Below are positions 1 through 11,186 of a stretch of DNA of 64,000 bases, piece after piece. The translations under genes were made by a program, and so were the position numbers. The stretch spans positions 26,980 through 90,979 of the forward strand of contig JAEPMI010000006.1 in NCBI GenBank assembly GCA_017644045.1. The letters run 5' to 3'. A model generated the notes under the pieces. That model saw nothing but the letters and a program-made list of their open reading frames with translations, was not told the origin of the DNA and did not search any database. This DNA comes from Deltaproteobacteria bacterium. GTDB lineage: Bacteria > Myxococcota_A > Polyangia > Polyangiales > Houyiibacteriaceae. The first letter of the stretch is position 1, and every line of letters begins with the position of its first letter.

Positions 1-84
1 GGAGCCGCTCGGTGCGTCCTCGCGCTTCGCGCTCGTCCTCCGACCTCGTATCCTCCGCGGCGTGCGCTGGGACACCTCTTTCTC

Positions 85-203
85 GGGGGGCTCTTGCAAG
101 AGCCCCCCGCTCGTCGCGAGTGAATCGCTCCTCGCTCCCCCGAGAACCTGAAGGTCTCGCGGCGGAGCCGCTCGGTGCGTCCTCGCGCTTCGCGCTCGTC
201 CTC
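85..203. repeat. Dispersed repeat family R1, copy 1
   Basis: A perfect 24-bp palindrome (85-108, arm GGGGGGCTCTTG) is followed by a conserved ~95-bp tail starting GCTCGTCGCGAGTGAATCGC. The same order of hairpin plus tail recurs at 56194-56310, where the hairpin sequence differs but base pairing is kept. The tail of a further copy occupies bases 1-42. The design is REP-like; function unknown. Confidence 0.8.
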
Positions 204-211
204 CGACCTCG

Positions 212-217
212 TATCCT
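212..217 (+). promoter_or_regulatory. -10-like hexamer of a leaderless start
   Basis: TATCCT lies 7 nt before the GTG at 225. The same spacing recurs before many genes in the window, so transcription probably starts at or next to the GTG. No convincing -35 box was found. Confidence 0.5.
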
Positions 218-224
218 CCGCGGC

Positions 225-1898
225 GTGCGCTGGGACACCTTCCTCGGGCGCGTCGCGGCGGAGGGCCGCGCCGAGAGCCTCTTCGACGACACGTCGCGTG
301 AGACGAGCGCGGCCACCGGATCGATCGTCGCCATCGACGGCGCGGGTGAGGAGACCGTGCTCGCGGCTCCGGGCACCGGCGCCGCGTCGGTCTGGGCGCT
401 CGCGGGGCGCCACGGCCTCGACCCGCGCTACCCGAAGGCGGTGCTCGACGAGGTCGCGCGCTGGGAAGCGAGCCCGGGCCTCGACGACGAGTCGCTGAGC
501 GACCGGCGAGCGACGCCCTTCGTCACCATCGACGGTGCGAGCGCACGCGACCTGGACCAGGCGGTCTTCGTCGAGACGCTCGAGGCCGGCTGGCGCATCC
601 ACTACGCGCTCGCCGACGCGGCCTTCTACGCGCCACCCGGCAGCGCCCTCTTCACCGAAGCGCTGCGTCGTGGAGCGAGCTACTACCTGCCCGATCGGGT
701 GGTGCCGATGCTCCCGGCGGCGCTCTCCGAGGGGCTCGTCTCACTGAACCCGGAGGTCGACCGGCGAGCGGTGATCTTCGAGCTCACGCTCGGCGCGGAT
801 GGAACGCTCGCCGAGACCGCGGTCGTTCGCGGGCTGGTGCGAAGCCGCGCGAAGCTCCCCTTCGCGTCCGTCCAGGCGTTCTACGGAGGGGCGCGCGAGG
901 GTACCGACGCCGCCATCGCCGCGAGCCTCGACGCGCTGCGCGCGGTGGGCCTCGCTCGCATGCAGCTCGCCGAGGAGCGCGACATCGTGCGCTACCGGCG
1001 CGAGGAGGTGCGCATCGGCACGGGGGACCCGCTCGGCTTCGTGACCCGCGAAGATCTGCGCCTCGACGTGGAGCGCTACAACGAGCAGGTCTCGCTGCTC
1101 TGCAACGTCGCCGGCGCGCGACTCATGCGCGAAGGCGCGGAGCGGCACGGCGTCGAGCCCATCTTCCGCGTTCATCCAGCGCCGGGCGCGGAGCGGGTCG
1201 AGGGCTTCGAGCGCTTCCTCGAAGCCCTGGTGAAGGCGCACGACCTGGACCCCGCGGTCTGGCTCTGGACGCGCGAGCGCGGATCGCTCGCGGCGTTCCT
1301 CGACGAGCTCCCGACGGAGGGCACCGAAGGCCGCATCGCGAGCGCGGTCCACAGGCAGGCCGTGATGCTCAACGTGCGCTCCACCTTCCAGCAGACGCCG
1401 GACCGCCACCACGGCGTCGGCGCCGACGTCTACGCGCGCTTCACGAGCCCGATGCGCGAGATCGTCGGAGTGCACCTGCATCACGAGCTCTTCGAGCTGC
1501 TCTCGGGCGGCGGCGAGCCGGACCCGAATCGACGAGAGCAGGTGGTCCAGGCCGCCAACCGCGCCAAGCAGAAGCAGAAGCACGTCGAGAACGAAGCCAA
1601 CCGGCTGGTCCTCGACCAGATCCTCGGCGAGGCCCAGCGCGACGGGACGATCCTGACCGGCACCCTGATGGGCCTCGCGCGCGGCAAGGCGCACGTGCGG
1701 CTCGACGATCCCTCGATCGACGTGAAGGCCTACCTGAAGCACCAGGCCCGCTTCGGCGGCGCCGTCGCCATCGAGGCCGAAGGGAGCACGCTCGTTCGCG
1801 GAGAGACGCGCATCGCGCGCGTCGGCGACCCGATCGGTCTGCGGGTCGACGCGGTCGAGGGCGAGCACTGGGTGCTCGAGCTCCGCGCGACGCCATGA
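225..1898 (+). CDS. RNB-domain ribonuclease (RNase II/R family)
   Basis: Predicted 3'-5' exoribonuclease of about 557 residues. The catalytic RNB signature TIDGASARDLDQAV keeps three of the four acidic residues of RNase II; the fourth Asp is Gln, which I believe is common in this small RNB subgroup. Other RNB-like blocks include RRGASYYLPDRVVPMLP, SLNPEVDRRA and YARFTSPMRE. No N-terminal cold-shock domains are visible, so it is shorter than RNase R. The reading frame is open back to base 12, but that part is repeat DNA. GTG 225, 7 nt after TATCCT, is the better start. Its stop overlaps the next gene by 4 nt. Confidence 0.85.
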   Translation: MRWDTFLGRVAAEGRAESLFDDTSRETSAATGSIVAIDGAGEETVLAAPGTGAASVWALAGRHGLDPRYPKAVLDEVARWEASPGLDDESLSDRRATPFVTIDGASARDLDQAVFVETLEAGWRIHYALADAAFYAPPGSALFTEALRRGASYYLPDRVVPMLPAALSEGLVSLNPEVDRRAVIFELTLGADGTLAETAVVRGLVRSRAKLPFASVQAFYGGAREGTDAAIAASLDALRAVGLARMQLAEERDIVRYRREEVRIGTGDPLGFVTREDLRLDVERYNEQVSLLCNVAGARLMREGAERHGVEPIFRVHPAPGAERVEGFERFLEALVKAHDLDPAVWLWTRERGSLAAFLDELPTEGTEGRIASAVHRQAVMLNVRSTFQQTPDRHHGVGADVYARFTSPMREIVGVHLHHELFELLSGGGEPDPNRREQVVQAANRAKQKQKHVENEANRLVLDQILGEAQRDGTILTGTLMGLARGKAHVRLDDPSIDVKAYLKHQARFGGAVAIEAEGSTLVRGETRIARVGDPIGLRVDAVEGEHWVLELRATP

Positions 1899-3187
1899 GC
1901 GCCGAGGGTGCGCTCACCCGCTGGCTCCGTGGCGCGCCGACGGCGGTCTTCGTGGCGTACGCCGTGCTGGCGAGCTTCACGACCTACTTCGCGATGTACG
2001 CGTTCCGGAAGCCATTCGCCGCCGCGAGCTACGAGGGCACCTTCGCCGGGACCGAGGTCACCCTCAAGACCGCCTTCGTGATCAGCCAAGTGGTCGGCTA
2101 CACGCTGAGCAAGTACCTGGGCATCAAGCTGGTCAGCGAGGTGCGCCCCGAGCGCCGGCGCTGGGCCCTCTTCGCGCTCGTCGGCGCGGCCGAGCTCGCG
2201 CTGCTGCTCTTCGCGCTCCTCCCCGGCGATTGGCGCGTCATCGCCATCTTCGCCAACGGCCTCCCGCTCGGGATGGTCTGGGGCATGGTGGTCCGCTACC
2301 TCGAGGGGCGCCGCACCTCCGAGCTCCTCCTCGCCGGACTCAGCACGAGCTTCATCGTCGCGAGCGGCGTCGTGAAGGACGTCGGTCGCTGGCTGATGGA
2401 CGCGCACGGAGTGAGCGAAGGCTGGATGCCCTTCGCCACGGGGCTGCTCTTCGTTCCGGTCTTCGCGCTCGCGGTCTTCCTCCTCGATCAGCTGCCGCCG
2501 CCGACCGCCGAGGACGTCGCCCTCCGGGTCGAGCGGCCCGCGATGACCGGCCCCCAGCGGCGCGCGTTCCTGCAGCGCTTCCTCGGCGGCCTCGTGCTCC
2601 TCTTCGTCGTCTACTTCTTCCTCACGGCGTACCGAGACTTCCGTGACAACTACGGCGTCGAGATCTTCGCCGAGCTCGGCTTCGGCGAAGAGCCCACCAT
2701 CTTCACGCAGACGGAGCTCCCGGTGGCCTTCGGCGTGCTCGTGGCGCTCGCCGCGCTGAACGTCGTGAAGGACAACCGCCGCGCTCTCGCGGGCGCTTAC
2801 GGGATCATGATCGTCGGCGCGCTGATGCTCGGCGGCGGCACGCTCCTCTTCGACGCGCGGCAGATCGACGGCGCGACCTGGATGGTCCTCACCGGGCTCG
2901 GCTCCTACCTGGTCTACGTTCCCTTCGGCTCGGTGCTCTTCGATCGACTGATCGCGTCGACCGGCGTCGCGGCCACGGCCGTCTTCACCATCTACGTCGC
3001 GGACGCGCTCGGCTACACCGGCTCGATCGGGGTCCAGCTCTACCGCGACCTGGCCTCCGGCGAGGCCACCCGGCTCGCCTTCTTCCACGGCTTCACCTAC
3101 GTGATGAGCGCCGGGGCAGCGACGCTGCTCGCAGCGAGCCTGGGGTATTTCCTCGTGAAGACGCGGCGAGTGGTCGACCGCGCTTGA
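1895..3187 (+). CDS. DUF5690-like MFS-type membrane transporter
   Basis: A polytopic inner-membrane protein of 430 residues with about 12 hydrophobic segments. The N-terminal stretch with MYAFRKPFAAASYEG resembles the DUF5690 family, an MFS-like group recalled from family knowledge rather than searched. Substrate unknown. The ATG overlaps the ribonuclease stop (ATGA), so the two are translationally coupled. A GNAT gene follows at 3 nt. Confidence 0.75.
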   Translation: MSAEGALTRWLRGAPTAVFVAYAVLASFTTYFAMYAFRKPFAAASYEGTFAGTEVTLKTAFVISQVVGYTLSKYLGIKLVSEVRPERRRWALFALVGAAELALLLFALLPGDWRVIAIFANGLPLGMVWGMVVRYLEGRRTSELLLAGLSTSFIVASGVVKDVGRWLMDAHGVSEGWMPFATGLLFVPVFALAVFLLDQLPPPTAEDVALRVERPAMTGPQRRAFLQRFLGGLVLLFVVYFFLTAYRDFRDNYGVEIFAELGFGEEPTIFTQTELPVAFGVLVALAALNVVKDNRRALAGAYGIMIVGALMLGGGTLLFDARQIDGATWMVLTGLGSYLVYVPFGSVLFDRLIASTGVAATAVFTIYVADALGYTGSIGVQLYRDLASGEATRLAFFHGFTYVMSAGAATLLAASLGYFLVKTRRVVDRA

Positions 3188-3189
3188 CC

Positions 3190-3678
3190 ATGGTCATGAA
3201 ACCCCTTCACGCTGGAGACGTAGAGGGTTGGATGGAACGACGCTGGATTCATGAGAACCCGGCGGTGTGGACGGCCGACAAGGCCCGCATCGTCGGTCGC
3301 GCCCAAGAGGGAATCTTCGATGGGCGCTACGCCGCGGCCGCCGAGGGCGAGCTCGTCCCGGGCGCGTGGTGGCGCGTGGAAGACGACGGCCGCACGGTCG
3401 CGTTCGGATGGATGGACGTGGTCTGGGGCGACGCCGAGATCCTCCTGGCCACCGACCCCGACCGGCGAAACCAGGGCATCGGGAGCTACGTTCTCGAGCA
3501 CCTGGCGGACGAAGCGCACAAGCGCGGCCTCAACTACCTCTACAACGTGATCCGGCCGACCCACCCGGAGCCGGAGAAGGTGAAGGCCTTCCTCGAGAAG
3601 CGGGGCTTCACTCCGTCGAACGACGGACGCCTGCTTCGCTCGATCGCACGCGCGAGCGTCCCGCCGCCCGCTCCCTGA
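3190..3678 (+). CDS. GNAT-family N-acetyltransferase
   Basis: A cytoplasmic acyl-CoA-dependent acetyltransferase of about 162 residues. The acetyl-CoA loop (motif A) is visible as RRNQGIGSYVLEHL, preceded by a beta strand ending LLATDPD and followed by the typical C-terminal strand EKRGFTPSN. Acceptor substrate cannot be predicted. ATG 3190 was chosen; a TTG at 3184 overlapping the previous stop is possible. Probably cotranscribed with the two genes upstream. Confidence 0.8.
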   Translation: MVMKPLHAGDVEGWMERRWIHENPAVWTADKARIVGRAQEGIFDGRYAAAAEGELVPGAWWRVEDDGRTVAFGWMDVVWGDAEILLATDPDRRNQGIGSYVLEHLADEAHKRGLNYLYNVIRPTHPEPEKVKAFLEKRGFTPSNDGRLLRSIARASVPPPAP

Positions 3679-4143
3679 TCACCGACCGCTGAGCCAGTCG
3701 AAGGCGTCTTCGATGTCGGTGAAGCCGCGCATGCTCTGCCGCGAGGCCAGCGAGCTCGTGCGCAACACCATCTGCCAGAGGACGTTGTCGGTGACGATGG
3801 CGACGCGGTCCACCCGATCGCGCTGCGACCGCGCCCACGTCACGATCCGGTCTCGGCTCTCGCCCTCGTAGCCTTCGACTCGGCGGCAGTCGATCATCAG
3901 GCGAGCACGCCCGAGGCGGTCGAGGGTCTCCTCGGCGCGCTGCACCGACTCGTACACGCCGTGCTCGCTCAACGTGCCGAGCAGACGAACCGAGACGACG
4001 CGGGTCGAGCCGATGGCGGCCCGGGTGCCGGTGCTCCGCACGGTGCCGAACCCTCCGGTGGGCTCGCGATGGCTGCCGGTGGGCTCACGGGGACGAAGCG
4101 TCGAGGTGCGCCGCTTCCGAGCCTCCTCCGCCTCGTCCGACAT
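3679..4143 (-). CDS. STAS/SpoIIAA-like regulatory protein
   Basis: A 154-residue cytoplasmic protein. The second half has an alternating beta/alpha pattern (VVSVRLLGTLSEHGV, RLMIDCRRVEGYEG, RVAIVTDNVLWQMV, ending DIEDAFDWLSG) typical of STAS/SpoIIAA-like single domains. The first ~45 residues are basic and low complexity with a short PTGSHREPTGG repeat. The ATG giving MSDEAEEA is preferred; the frame stays open 12 codons upstream. It converges on the GNAT gene, the two ending one base apart. A TTGAAA element lies upstream. Confidence 0.6.
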   Translation of the reverse strand: MSDEAEEARKRRTSTLRPREPTGSHREPTGGFGTVRSTGTRAAIGSTRVVSVRLLGTLSEHGVYESVQRAEETLDRLGRARLMIDCRRVEGYEGESRDRIVTWARSQRDRVDRVAIVTDNVLWQMVLRTSSLASRQSMRGFTDIEDAFDWLSGR

Positions 4144-4277
4144 GAGAACCACGTTCACACGACCACTGGACTTTTTCAACCCCGCATTGGGGCACTCCTA
4201 CCATGGGGATAGAATTCTCCTCACGCGGCCACCGCCGACGATCCCGCTTCGTGCTAGATCCTCCCCTGGGTCGCGAT

Positions 4278-4976
4278 ATGCCGGATCCCCACGATGTCGC
4301 TCGCCGTCGCCTCCACGAGGCGCTCGGCCACGAGTTCGAGCAGGAGGCGCTCCTCGCGGACGCGCTGACGCATCGCTCGTTCAAGAACGAGCGTCCAGAC
4401 CTCGCGCGGACGGACAACGAGCGACTCGAGTTCCTCGGTGACGCGGTCCTCGGGATGGGCGTCGCCGTCCTCCTCGCCGACGCGTACCCGGACGTCGGCG
4501 AGGGAGCGCTGACCCGGCTCCGCGCGGACGTGGTCTGCGAGGCGTCGCTCGCCGCCGTGGCCCGCTCGCTCGAGGTCGGCGACGCGCTGCGGCTCGGCAA
4601 GGGCGAAGAGCGTTCGGGCGGCCGCGACAAGCCGCGACTGCTCGCCTCCGCGATGGAAGCGATCGTCGGCGCCGTCCTGACCGACGGTGGCACCGGGCCC
4701 GCGCTCGAGCTCGTCGAGCGCCTCTTCGCCGACCAGGTCGCCCAGGCGAGCGGTCAGCGAGACGTGAAGAGCCGACTGCAAGAGTGGGCGCAGCGCGAGA
4801 AGGGAGCGACCCCCGCGTACCGAGTGGTCCGCGCCGAAGGCCCCGACCACGAGCGCGTCTTCCACGTCGCCGTGGAGCTCGAGGGCACCACCCTCGCCGA
4901 AGGCACCGGCCGGTCGAAGGCCGAGGCCGAGCGCAGCGCCGCCCGCAAGGCCCTCGACGCCCGAGAGGCCGAATGA
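4278..4976 (+). CDS. rnc: Ribonuclease III
   Basis: Double-strand-specific endoribonuclease for rRNA and mRNA processing, 232 residues, the usual length. The signature [13 protein letters not shown] is intact and a double-stranded-RNA-binding domain fills the last ~70 residues (KSRLQEWAQ to AARKALDA). The helix that supplies two metal ligands reads [12 protein letters not shown]: the Glu (E. coli E117) is present, but the position of E. coli D114 is Ser. The start giving MPDPHDV is preferred over ATG 4203. The stop overlaps the next ATG by 4 nt. Confidence 0.93.
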   Translation: MPDPHDVARRRLHEALGHEFEQEALLADALTHRSFKNERPDLARTDNERLEFLGDAVLGMGVAVLLADAYPDVGEGALTRLRADVVCEASLAAVARSLEVGDALRLGKGEERSGGRDKPRLLASAMEAIVGAVLTDGGTGPALELVERLFADQVAQASGQRDVKSRLQEWAQREKGATPAYRVVRAEGPDHERVFHVAVELEGTTLAEGTGRSKAEAERSAARKALDAREAE

Positions 4977-6348
4977 CTCGCTGGCTGCCCACGCTGATGT
5001 TGGTCGGCTGCGCAGTCGACGTCTCTGGCATTCCCGGCACCGATGGCGACGTGCCTTCGGTCGACATGCAGGTGCCGGTCGACGCGCCGGTGGTCGAGGA
5101 CGAGGACGGCTTCGTCGAGCCGATCGACATGCAGGTCGGCTGCTCGCCCGAGGGCGCGCTCCACTGCGCGGACGGCGAGGTGATGCGCTGCGTGTCCGGC
5201 GAGCTCGTGTCCGAGCGCGTGTGCGCGCCGCTGGCGTGCGCCGCCGACGAAGCGCGCTGCGACCGGGTCGACGTCTCCCATCTCTCGAACGACGACCTGC
5301 TGCTCCAGGGCACCGTCGATCTGAGCACCGCGGGTGACGTGTTGATCGACACCGACGACGGCGAAATCCGGATCGACGGCAGCGAGCTGCGTGGACCGGG
5401 CATCGGCACGATCGCGGGCATCCCCTTCGCCACCGAGGACCAGCCCGCGCCGGGCGCGGACCTCGGGGTCGTCGTGCTTCGCAACCTCGAGCTGCTCCCG
5501 GGCTCGACCTTGACCACCCGCGGTCGACGCGCGCTCGTGCTCTTGGTGAGCCAATCGGTGATCGTGCAGGGGACGATCGACGTCGGCGCGAACGGGCGCA
5601 CGGCGGGGCCCGGTGGCGGCACGGGCGGCGGCCGGCGCGAAGACGGCGGCCACCCCGGAGGCGGGGAGCGCGGCGACCTCGACGGAATCCTCGGCGGCCA
5701 GCAGGGTGGCGGCGGCGGTGGCGGTCACGCGGCCGCGGGCGGCATGGGTGGCACGGACGACGGTGGCATCGGCGGCGACGGCGGCGTGATCATCCCGGAC
5801 CCGGAAGGCGAGCCGCTCTGTGGCGGTGGCGGCGGCGGCGGTGGCGCGGATGTCGACGACGGCGGCCCTGGCGGCGGTGGCGGTGGCGCCATCCAGATCA
5901 CGGCGGGTGGCAGCATCGTCGTCCGCTCCGCGGGCATCATCCGCGCGCCCGGCGCGGGCGGCTCACGCTCCGGCGAAGGCGCGGGCGGCGGCGGCGCGGG
6001 CGGCACGATCTACCTCGAAGCGCCCACGCTGACCATGAACGGCATCCTCGCAGCCAACGGCGGCGGCGGCGGCGGCGCGGGCGACGGTTCCACCAACGGC
6101 ACCCGCGGCCAGGACGTCGCCGACCGTACGCCCGGCGGCGACGAAGGACCCGGCAATGGCAACGGCGGCTTCGGCGGTGGCGGTGGCGGTCTCGAAGGGC
6201 TCGCTGGTGGCGACGGGGATCCGGGCGGCGGCGGTGGCGGCGCGGCGGGGCGCGTGGTGCTTCGCGCGGCGAGTGGCGCGCTGACCGTCACCGGGCTGAT
6301 CTCCGTCGAGGGCGCCGCGCGCACGCTCGGGGAGCTCCGCACGCTCTG

Positions 6349-6349
<1 letters not shown>
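4973..6349 (+). CDS. Glycine-rich surface lipoprotein
   Basis: A 458-residue exported protein with a lipobox at the end of its signal peptide (LMLVGC). A short Asp/Val-rich linker and a Cys-containing segment ([18 protein letters not shown]) follow. After a beta-rich part, residues ~205-430 are runs of Gly with Ala and Asp, ending in a beta segment. The architecture suggests an outer-surface or spore/capsule structural protein; no enzyme motif was seen. Starts inside the RNase III stop (ATGA) and ends overlapping the kinase start by one base, so all three are one operon. Confidence 0.75.
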
Positions 6350-8430
<2,081 letters not shown>

Positions 8431-8752
8431 AGACGTGGTTCTAGCGCCCGACGAGCACGCTCTGCTGCCCCAACCGATGGGTGCTGCCCCCAACCGATGG
8501 GGACGATCGTCTTCTTGTTCGTCCTTTTTTTCGCAGACCCCCGCAAAAGCAGGGCGTTTCGCGCACACGAACGGGGACGATCGTCTTCGTTGTATTCGTT
8601 TTCCGTGCGCCTACCCTTATGAATACAAAGAAGACGATCGTCCCCACGCGTAGAGCAGGAACCCCCTGAAAAGCAGGGACGTTGCCAGGGGAGGCGCCGA
8701 ACAAGACGAACAAGAAGACGATCGTCCCCGTCGGTGGTCCAGCGTCGCTGGA
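8431..8752. repeat. Repeat family R3: nested inverted repeats in a convergent gap
   Basis: No gene is seen here. GGGGACGATCGTCTTC occurs four times, two in each orientation. The outer pair is a perfect 25-bp inverted repeat (8499-8523 with 8705-8729); the inner pair (8573-8597 with 8621-8645) is 25 bp with one mismatch. Two similar mini-hairpins, CCCCCGCAAAAGCAGGG and CCCCCTGAAAAGCAGGG, sit at 8538-8554 and 8662-8678, one in each half. The gap separates two convergent genes and may end transcription from both sides. Confidence 0.9.
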
Positions 8753-9637
8753 CTAGCGGCCGACGAGCGCGCTCTGTGGGAACTCGCGCGCGAGCGTCGC
8801 GCGCATCTCGGTCGCCCGCTCGGTGTCCCCCGCGTGCTCCGCGGTGACGGCGGCGTTGAAGAGCGCCTCGTCGCCGGCGTCGCAGCCCTTCTGGAAGAGC
8901 CCCTCGTAGGCGACCGACGCGGCGGCCATGTCGTCGTTGCGCGCGAGGTCCTCGGCGGCGCGGCGACCGAGCCGACACTGGAGCTGGACCAACATGGCGC
9001 AGGTGTCCTCGGGGACCGGCTCGCTCTCGCAGAGGCGCTGGCGGTACACGGGCACGCGGTCGGCCATCCGCTCATGGCAGCTCACCTCGAGATCCGGTCG
9101 TTGCCGCGCGCGGACGAGCAGCGCGTCGAGCGCCAGGCTCGCCGAGTACCCCGCGAGCTCGGTGTTCGGAGCGCGAGCGATCACCTCGTCGAAGAGCGTG
9201 GCCGCCTGATCGAAGCGGCGGGCCTGGTGCCGAACCCGCGCCATCCAGTAGAGCGCCCACGCGGCGCTGCCATCCTCGGCGTGACAGGCGACGCCGCGAG
9301 CGATGGGGTCGAGCTCCGCGGCCGGTGGGGGCAAGTCCGTCGGCGGGGAGACGGCCACGGGGCCCGCGCTCTCGACCGGGACCCACCGCGCCATCTCGGT
9401 CTCCAGGTACTCGCGGAGTCGTTCGAGCGCGGCGGCGACGTCGTCGGGTCGCTCCGAGGCCTCACAGGCGAGGAGCGTGGACGCCTCGTGGAAGCAGGCT
9501 TCGGGCGCGCTCGGTTGGTCGGGGAGCGGGGTGCGCTCGGTGGGGATCTCCTCGCCGGGGGGAGTGGTGTCGGTGGGTTCGGTGGGCTCGGTGGAGCAGC
9601 AGGCGAGGATCGCGAGTAGCGCCGCGGCGCGTGTCAT
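8753..9637 (-). CDS. TPR-like lipoprotein
   Basis: A 294-residue exported lipoprotein: short basic start, hydrophobic stretch and lipobox ILACC, then a Thr/Pro/Glu-rich linker. The rest is helical with TPR-like features (AAWALYWMARVRHQARRFDQ, GDEALFNAAVTAEHAGDTER) and several Cys residues. Likely a periplasmic scaffold. ATG 9637 was chosen; ATG 9655 in frame is possible. It is the last gene of the long minus-strand run. Confidence 0.65.
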   Translation of the reverse strand: MTRAAALLAILACCSTEPTEPTDTTPPGEEIPTERTPLPDQPSAPEACFHEASTLLACEASERPDDVAAALERLREYLETEMARWVPVESAGPVAVSPPTDLPPPAAELDPIARGVACHAEDGSAAWALYWMARVRHQARRFDQAATLFDEVIARAPNTELAGYSASLALDALLVRARQRPDLEVSCHERMADRVPVYRQRLCESEPVPEDTCAMLVQLQCRLGRRAAEDLARNDDMAAASVAYEGLFQKGCDAGDEALFNAAVTAEHAGDTERATEMRATLAREFPQSALVGR

Positions 9638-9726
9638 CGGGCCAGTCGTGGGCATCGAGCGGGGGGTCTTTCGTGCACGTGCACGGGTACGAGGACGTGC
9701 ACGAGCTCGACGCTGGCGTGGGGTCG

Positions 9727-10278
9727 TCATTCGGCGGCGAGAGGGTAACTGCCGACCGGTGCTCGCGTCCGCGGGCGCACGCTTGCTCGGAGCTGGTCGC
9801 GGGCTTCGCGTTCGGTGAAGGCGTAGGGCTTTCGGGTGCCCATCACGTGGTCGAAGAAGGGATGGGTCACGCACCAGTTGGCCTCCTGGTCGGGGCCCAT
9901 GTGGTGGTCGAAATGCCACGGCAGATGCTCGCGGGCCCACTCGGGGTCCAGGTGCGCGCGGCGGTGCAGGCGCAGGTAGCGGAGCGCGCAGGCCCAGGTC
10001 GTGCCGACGAAGAAGGGGGCGACGGGGAGCAACGGCGTGAAGGCCGCGGCGGCGGCGCCGATCCACACGGCCTCCAGGCTCTGGGTGTTCCACTCGGGCG
10101 CGAAGAAGGGCCGGTGGTAGGCGTCGTCGATCAGCTCGCCCTTTCGAGCCGACCGGTGGTGGGTCCAGTGAAAGGCCCAGATGCTCTTCTTCCGCCGCCC
10201 GAGCCGGTGCAGCAGGTGCTTGTGGATCACCCACTCCGCGCCGTTGGCGGCCAAGAGCCCCAGTGGAATCCCAATCAC
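9727..10278 (-). CDS. Fatty acid hydroxylase/sterol desaturase superfamily protein
   Basis: A 183-residue membrane di-iron enzyme of the fatty acid hydroxylase superfamily. His clusters are visible as HKHLLH (~19-24), HWTHH (~37-41), HRRAH and HFDHH, with hydrophobic stretches between. The substrate could be a fatty acid, carotenoid or other lipid. GTG 10278 was chosen because a purine-rich ribosome site (GAGAAGGGGG) precedes it; longer readings run into non-hydrophobic sequence. It is unlike the desaturase at 44.8 kb. Confidence 0.7.
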   Translation of the reverse strand: MIGIPLGLLAANGAEWVIHKHLLHRLGRRKKSIWAFHWTHHRSARKGELIDDAYHRPFFAPEWNTQSLEAVWIGAAAAAFTPLLPVAPFFVGTTWACALRYLRLHRRAHLDPEWAREHLPWHFDHHMGPDQEANWCVTHPFFDHVMGTRKPYAFTEREARDQLRASVRPRTRAPVGSYPLAAE

Positions 10279-10378
10279 GTCGACCTGCCCCCTTCTCCAT
10301 GGCTCGCCGTCACGCGTGGACGCGCTTCCCCCGAGCCCGAGCAGGGTCGTAGCGTCTTCGGCGCGAATCGCAACGGGC

Positions 10379-11167
10379 TCAACGCCGTCGGCACCACTCG
10401 CTCCAGGAGCCGACGTAGAGCGCCGCGCCGCCGAGGCCGGCGTGTTCCATCGCCAGGAGCCCATGGCACGCGGTCACGCCCGAGCCGCAGCTGAGGATCG
10501 CGGTGTCCGCCGCGTCACCGAGGGCCGCTTCGTAGCGTGCGCGGAGCGTGGCCGGGTCGAGGAAGCGGCCGTCAGGGCCGAGGTTCTCCGCAAAGGGCAG
10601 ATTGATGGCGCCCGGGATGTGACCGGCGACCGGGTCCAGAGGCTCGGTGTCGCCGCGGTAGCGCTCGGGGGCGCGTACGTCGACGACGATCCTGCTGGGC
10701 TCCCTCCCCTCCACCTCGTCGAGCGAGACGGTGGGCGCGCTCCAGCTCGCGACCGGGTACGCGGGCCCGTCGACCCGCGGCACCGGGCGATCATCCGTGG
10801 GCACGCCGGCCGCGACGATCGCAGGCCACCCGCCGTCGACGACCGCGACCCTCTCGTGGCCCACCGCCCGCAGCATCCACCACGCGCGCGCGGCGGCGAT
10901 CGCCCCGCCGCGGTCGTCGTAGATCGCCACCGGGGTGTCGGGGCCGATGCCCCACCGCCCGAGCGTCGCGGCCCATCGCTCGACCGTCGGCAGCGGGTGT
11001 CGACCGCCTTGGCTGGGGTCGGCGGGCGTGGAGAGATCGCTCTCGAGGTCGGCGTGAAAGGCTCCGCGCACATGACCCGCGGCGTACGCATCCGCGCTCG
11101 CGCGGGCGTCCAGCACCACGAAGCGCTCGAGGTCCAGATCCTTCGCGTCGATGAGGGGTCCCGTCAT
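10379..11167 (-). CDS. Tandem-rhodanese sulfurtransferase
   Basis: A 262-residue cytoplasmic sulfurtransferase of the thiosulfate / 3-mercaptopyruvate type. Two rhodanese domains: the N-terminal one (LDARASADAYAAGHVRGA, AIYDDRGG) lacks the catalytic Cys; the C-terminal one (VVDVRAPERYRGD, AGHIPGAINLP) has the active loop CGSGVTA, the form typical of 3-mercaptopyruvate sulfurtransferase. Sits 19 nt after the depolymerase-like gene in the same direction; no functional link to PHA metabolism is obvious. Confidence 0.88.
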   Translation of the reverse strand: MTGPLIDAKDLDLERFVVLDARASADAYAAGHVRGAFHADLESDLSTPADPSQGGRHPLPTVERWAATLGRWGIGPDTPVAIYDDRGGAIAAARAWWMLRAVGHERVAVVDGGWPAIVAAGVPTDDRPVPRVDGPAYPVASWSAPTVSLDEVEGREPSRIVVDVRAPERYRGDTEPLDPVAGHIPGAINLPFAENLGPDGRFLDPATLRARYEAALGDAADTAILSCGSGVTACHGLLAMEHAGLGGAALYVGSWSEWCRRR

Positions 11168-11186
11168 GCGCGAGACCCTACCGCTC

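Larger units (their letters stand above)
1..240. repeat. 163-bp tandem duplication with identical 77-bp ends
   Basis: Bases 1-77 and 164-240 are identical over 77 bp (offset 163). The first ~42 bp of each copy belong to a dispersed repeat also seen near 56.28 kb; the last ~35 bp carry a TATCCT hexamer and the first codons of the downstream ribonuclease gene. The duplication therefore copies that gene's promoter and start. The upstream copy may begin outside the window. Confidence 0.9.

Noticed and set aside
12-224. Ribonuclease start at GTG 12
   Set aside because: The added 71 residues are encoded by repeat DNA in a frame that differs between the two repeat copies; GTG 225 fits the promoter spacing.
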